A stretch of DNA of 64,000 bases from assembly GCF_001315015.1 (NCBI RefSeq), contig NZ_CP012914.1, forward strand, positions 1,732,501 through 1,796,500, read 5' to 3'. This stretch comes from Azospirillum brasilense (lineage in GTDB: Bacteria > Pseudomonadota > Alphaproteobacteria > Azospirillales > Azospirillaceae). The position numbers and the translations under genes were made by a program. This document shows positions 62,763-64,000 of this stretch, piece after piece (positions within the stretch are counted from its first letter, which is position 1; every line of letters starts with the position of its first letter). Below the pieces are notes generated by a model. It had not been told where the DNA came from and made no database searches. It saw nothing but the letters and a program-made list of their open reading frames with translations.

Positions 62763-62895
62763 CGGTTCCCCCAAATTCTTATGGTTTCGGGCCCGATTAC
62801 CGCCTTGTCGTGAAAACGACCCGTACAAACGAAGGTGGATGACGGGCGAGTTGTTCCTAAAAAGGATGCCGAAGAGAATGGCACAATGCAACAGC

Positions 62896-62919
62896 CGCCG
62901 CGCCCGAATAGGCGCGGCG
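62896..62919. terminator. GC-rich hairpin downstream of the FliL-like gene
   Basis: Perfect 9-bp stem cgccgcgcc / ggcgcggcg around cgaata, about 50 bases after the FliL-like stop. No clear T run, so a terminator role is uncertain; it also precedes hppA. Confidence 0.4.
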
Positions 62920-62967
62920 ATTTGGCCGAGGCGCTCCTGACTTTCGGATAGGCTTTTTTAAGAACGG

Positions 62968-63432
62968 TTACAAATTGCGCTGTGTAACCACCTGAACAAG
63001 AACATTTTGCACCACGCCCTCCCCCACCACTTTCGCAGCGGCGGCAGCGAGTTTTTCTTTTACGGCAATGATGTTGACCAAGTTGCCCGTCATCACCGAC
63101 CGGTCGTCGACGCCCGCGTAGAGGGCCGTCAGGCAGCGATCGAAGACGAGCGGCTGGCGGGCCTGGACATAGGGAACCTTGTCGAGAACCACCTCCAGCG
63201 TAACGACCACAGTCACGAACTGCTCGACCTTCTGCGTGCCGATGGCCGGAACGACAAAGGGAGCCATGCGGACGAAGCCGGTGGGCGGCTTGGGCGGCGG
63301 CTCCTCCTTCTTGGGGGCCGACTCCTCATGCTCGACGAAATACTTGTTGTAGATCATCCAGCCGCCGAAACCCGCACCGCCCAGCAGAAGCAGGCCCAAA
63401 ACCAGCAATATGACGGCCTTGATCACGCCCAT
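62968..63432 (-). CDS. FliL-like flagellar basal-body protein
   Basis: 154 residues. One membrane helix (AVILLVLGLLLLGGAGFGGW) near residue 6-25, a Pro/Glu/Lys linker (SAPKKEEPPPKPPTG) and a periplasmic domain with FVTVVVTLEVVLDKVPYVQA and NIIAVKEKLAAAAAKVVG. Resembles FliL, which surrounds the stator. No other flagellar gene is present, so it is probably a paralog. Start ATG 63432 after gggaaggg. Confidence 0.72.
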   Translation of the reverse strand: MGVIKAVILLVLGLLLLGGAGFGGWMIYNKYFVEHEESAPKKEEPPPKPPTGFVRMAPFVVPAIGTQKVEQFVTVVVTLEVVLDKVPYVQARQPLVFDRCLTALYAGVDDRSVMTGNLVNIIAVKEKLAAAAAKVVGEGVVQNVLVQVVTQRNL

Positions 63433-63533
63433 CCCTTCCCGGATACGGAACGGGTCGAGTCTAGCGCCGCCCTGCTTTCGATTGCGTTAAGCGGAGTCGC
63501 GGGACGACGGCGCTCTGGGAAATGCCGGCGCTG

Positions 63534-64000
63534 TCAGAAATGGTCCCAGCCGCGAGTCGGCAGGTCGAGAACCCGCCCCTGCGGATCGGCCACCGTGACC
63601 TCTCCCGCCGGCCCCTCCAACAAGCGGCCGATGGCCGTCACCGGCACGCCGGTCTCCGCCGACAGGGCGGCGAGCGCTGACGCGGCATCTTCCGCAGCGG
63701 TGAAGAGCAGTTCGTAATCGTCGCCACCGGTCAGAGCCATGGCGAAGCGCACCGGATCGTCGCCGATGACCGACCTTGCGGCGTCCGACAGGGGCACGCG
63801 GCCCGACTCCAGAAGCGCGGCGCAGCCCGATTCCTCGCACAGGTGGCCGAGATCCGCGACCAGACCGTCCGACACGTCCAGGCAGCCGGTCGCCAGTCCG
63901 ACCAGACGCGGCCCCAGCGTGGTCCGCGGATCGGGCCGCCGCAGACGACCCAGCAGTGCGGCGCGCGCCGAGTCGTCGGCCACCTCCAGCGTTCCGTAGG
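63534..64000 (-). CDS. thiL: Thiamine-monophosphate kinase (5'-partial, C-terminal part)
   Basis: About 155 residues visible, reading in from the right edge. VGLATGCLDVSDGLVADLGH, LTGGDDYELLFTAAED and TAIGRLLEGP are ThiL motifs; the aspartates bind Mg-ATP. Phosphorylates thiamine monophosphate to the cofactor. The frame stays open to base 64000 (YGTLEVADDSARAALL), so GTG 63983 is not the start. Minus strand, 101 bases before the FliL-like gene. Confidence 0.92.
   Translation of the reverse strand, partial: YGTLEVADDSARAALLGRLRRPDPRTTLGPRLVGLATGCLDVSDGLVADLGHLCEESGCAALLESGRVPLSDAARSVIGDDPVRFAMALTGGDDYELLFTAAEDAASALAALSAETGVPVTAIGRLLEGPAGEVTVADPQGRVLDLPTRGWDHF

Overview
The window is GC-rich chromosomal DNA (codon third positions are mostly G or C) from an alphaproteobacterium. 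The best guess is Azospirillum or a close Rhodospirillales relative. This rests on the yceD-rpmF-plsX-fabH-ihfA-merR-tRNA-Pro order, sym-homospermidine synthase beside ornithine decarboxylase, a CysNC fusion, a split Aer-like PAS/chemoreceptor pair and many stand-alone signalling proteins. The assignment is inference from gene content; no rRNA is present. No insertion sequence, prophage or CRISPR array was recognised.

Layout. 1-3.9 kb: C-terminal part of a membrane-bound Pls/PosA-type non-ribosomal peptide synthetase, cut by the left edge. 4.1-10 kb: class I fumarase, then convergent der, bamB and a YfgM-like gene, and a thioredoxin-fold protein. 10.2-14 kb: three NarL/LuxR-type regulators, one with a degenerate receiver, set in long AT-richer spacers with candidate small ORFs. 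14.1-26.6 kb: an AAA-type ATPase, a 32-residue membrane peptide, Kup potassium uptake, a periplasmic binding protein divergent from a large hybrid histidine kinase, an Aer-like PAS/chemoreceptor pair and a PAS-GGDEF diguanylate cyclase. 26.7-28.8 kb: two cobamide-synthesis genes. 28.8-31.9 kb: homospermidine synthase and ornithine decarboxylase, the latter behind a leader with an 11-codon ORF.

32-40.4 kb: tandem hemerythrin protein, acireductone dioxygenase, MFS exporter, glyoxalase-like protein, thioesterase, MerR regulator and acyl-CoA ligase, then SCP-2, DUF6134 and a small DUF1488-like gene. A MerR/LiuR-like palindrome lies between the acyl-CoA ligase and SCP-2 genes. 40.4-50.8 kb: a sulfur block with an SsuABC/TauABC-like ABC transporter, cysH-cysD-cysNC on one strand and divergent siroheme genes, DUF2849, sulfite reductase and DUF934 on the other. 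Together they would take sulfate through APS to sulfide and supply the siroheme cofactor. 50.9-53.3 kb: a basic tail-anchored protein and a CPA2 antiporter with a cyclic-nucleotide-binding-like tail.

53.3-55.1 kb is the most foreign-looking stretch. It holds a single gene with relaxed codon use, encoding a P-loop kinase-like domain fused to a SAM-dependent methyltransferase, beside tRNA-Pro(GGG). 55.1-64 kb is conserved housekeeping: MerR, IHF alpha, fatty-acid and phospholipid initiation, ribosomal protein L32, a cytochrome bc1 chaperone, BamE, a K+-independent proton-pumping pyrophosphatase, a FliL-like protein and the C-terminal end of ThiL, cut by the right edge.

The most interesting items are the kinase-methyltransferase fusion, the Pls-like synthetase with a binding pocket that looks basic-amino-acid-like, the ornithine decarboxylase leader peptide, the split Aer receptor, the LiuR-like operator and the repeated motif shared by the sulfur promoters.
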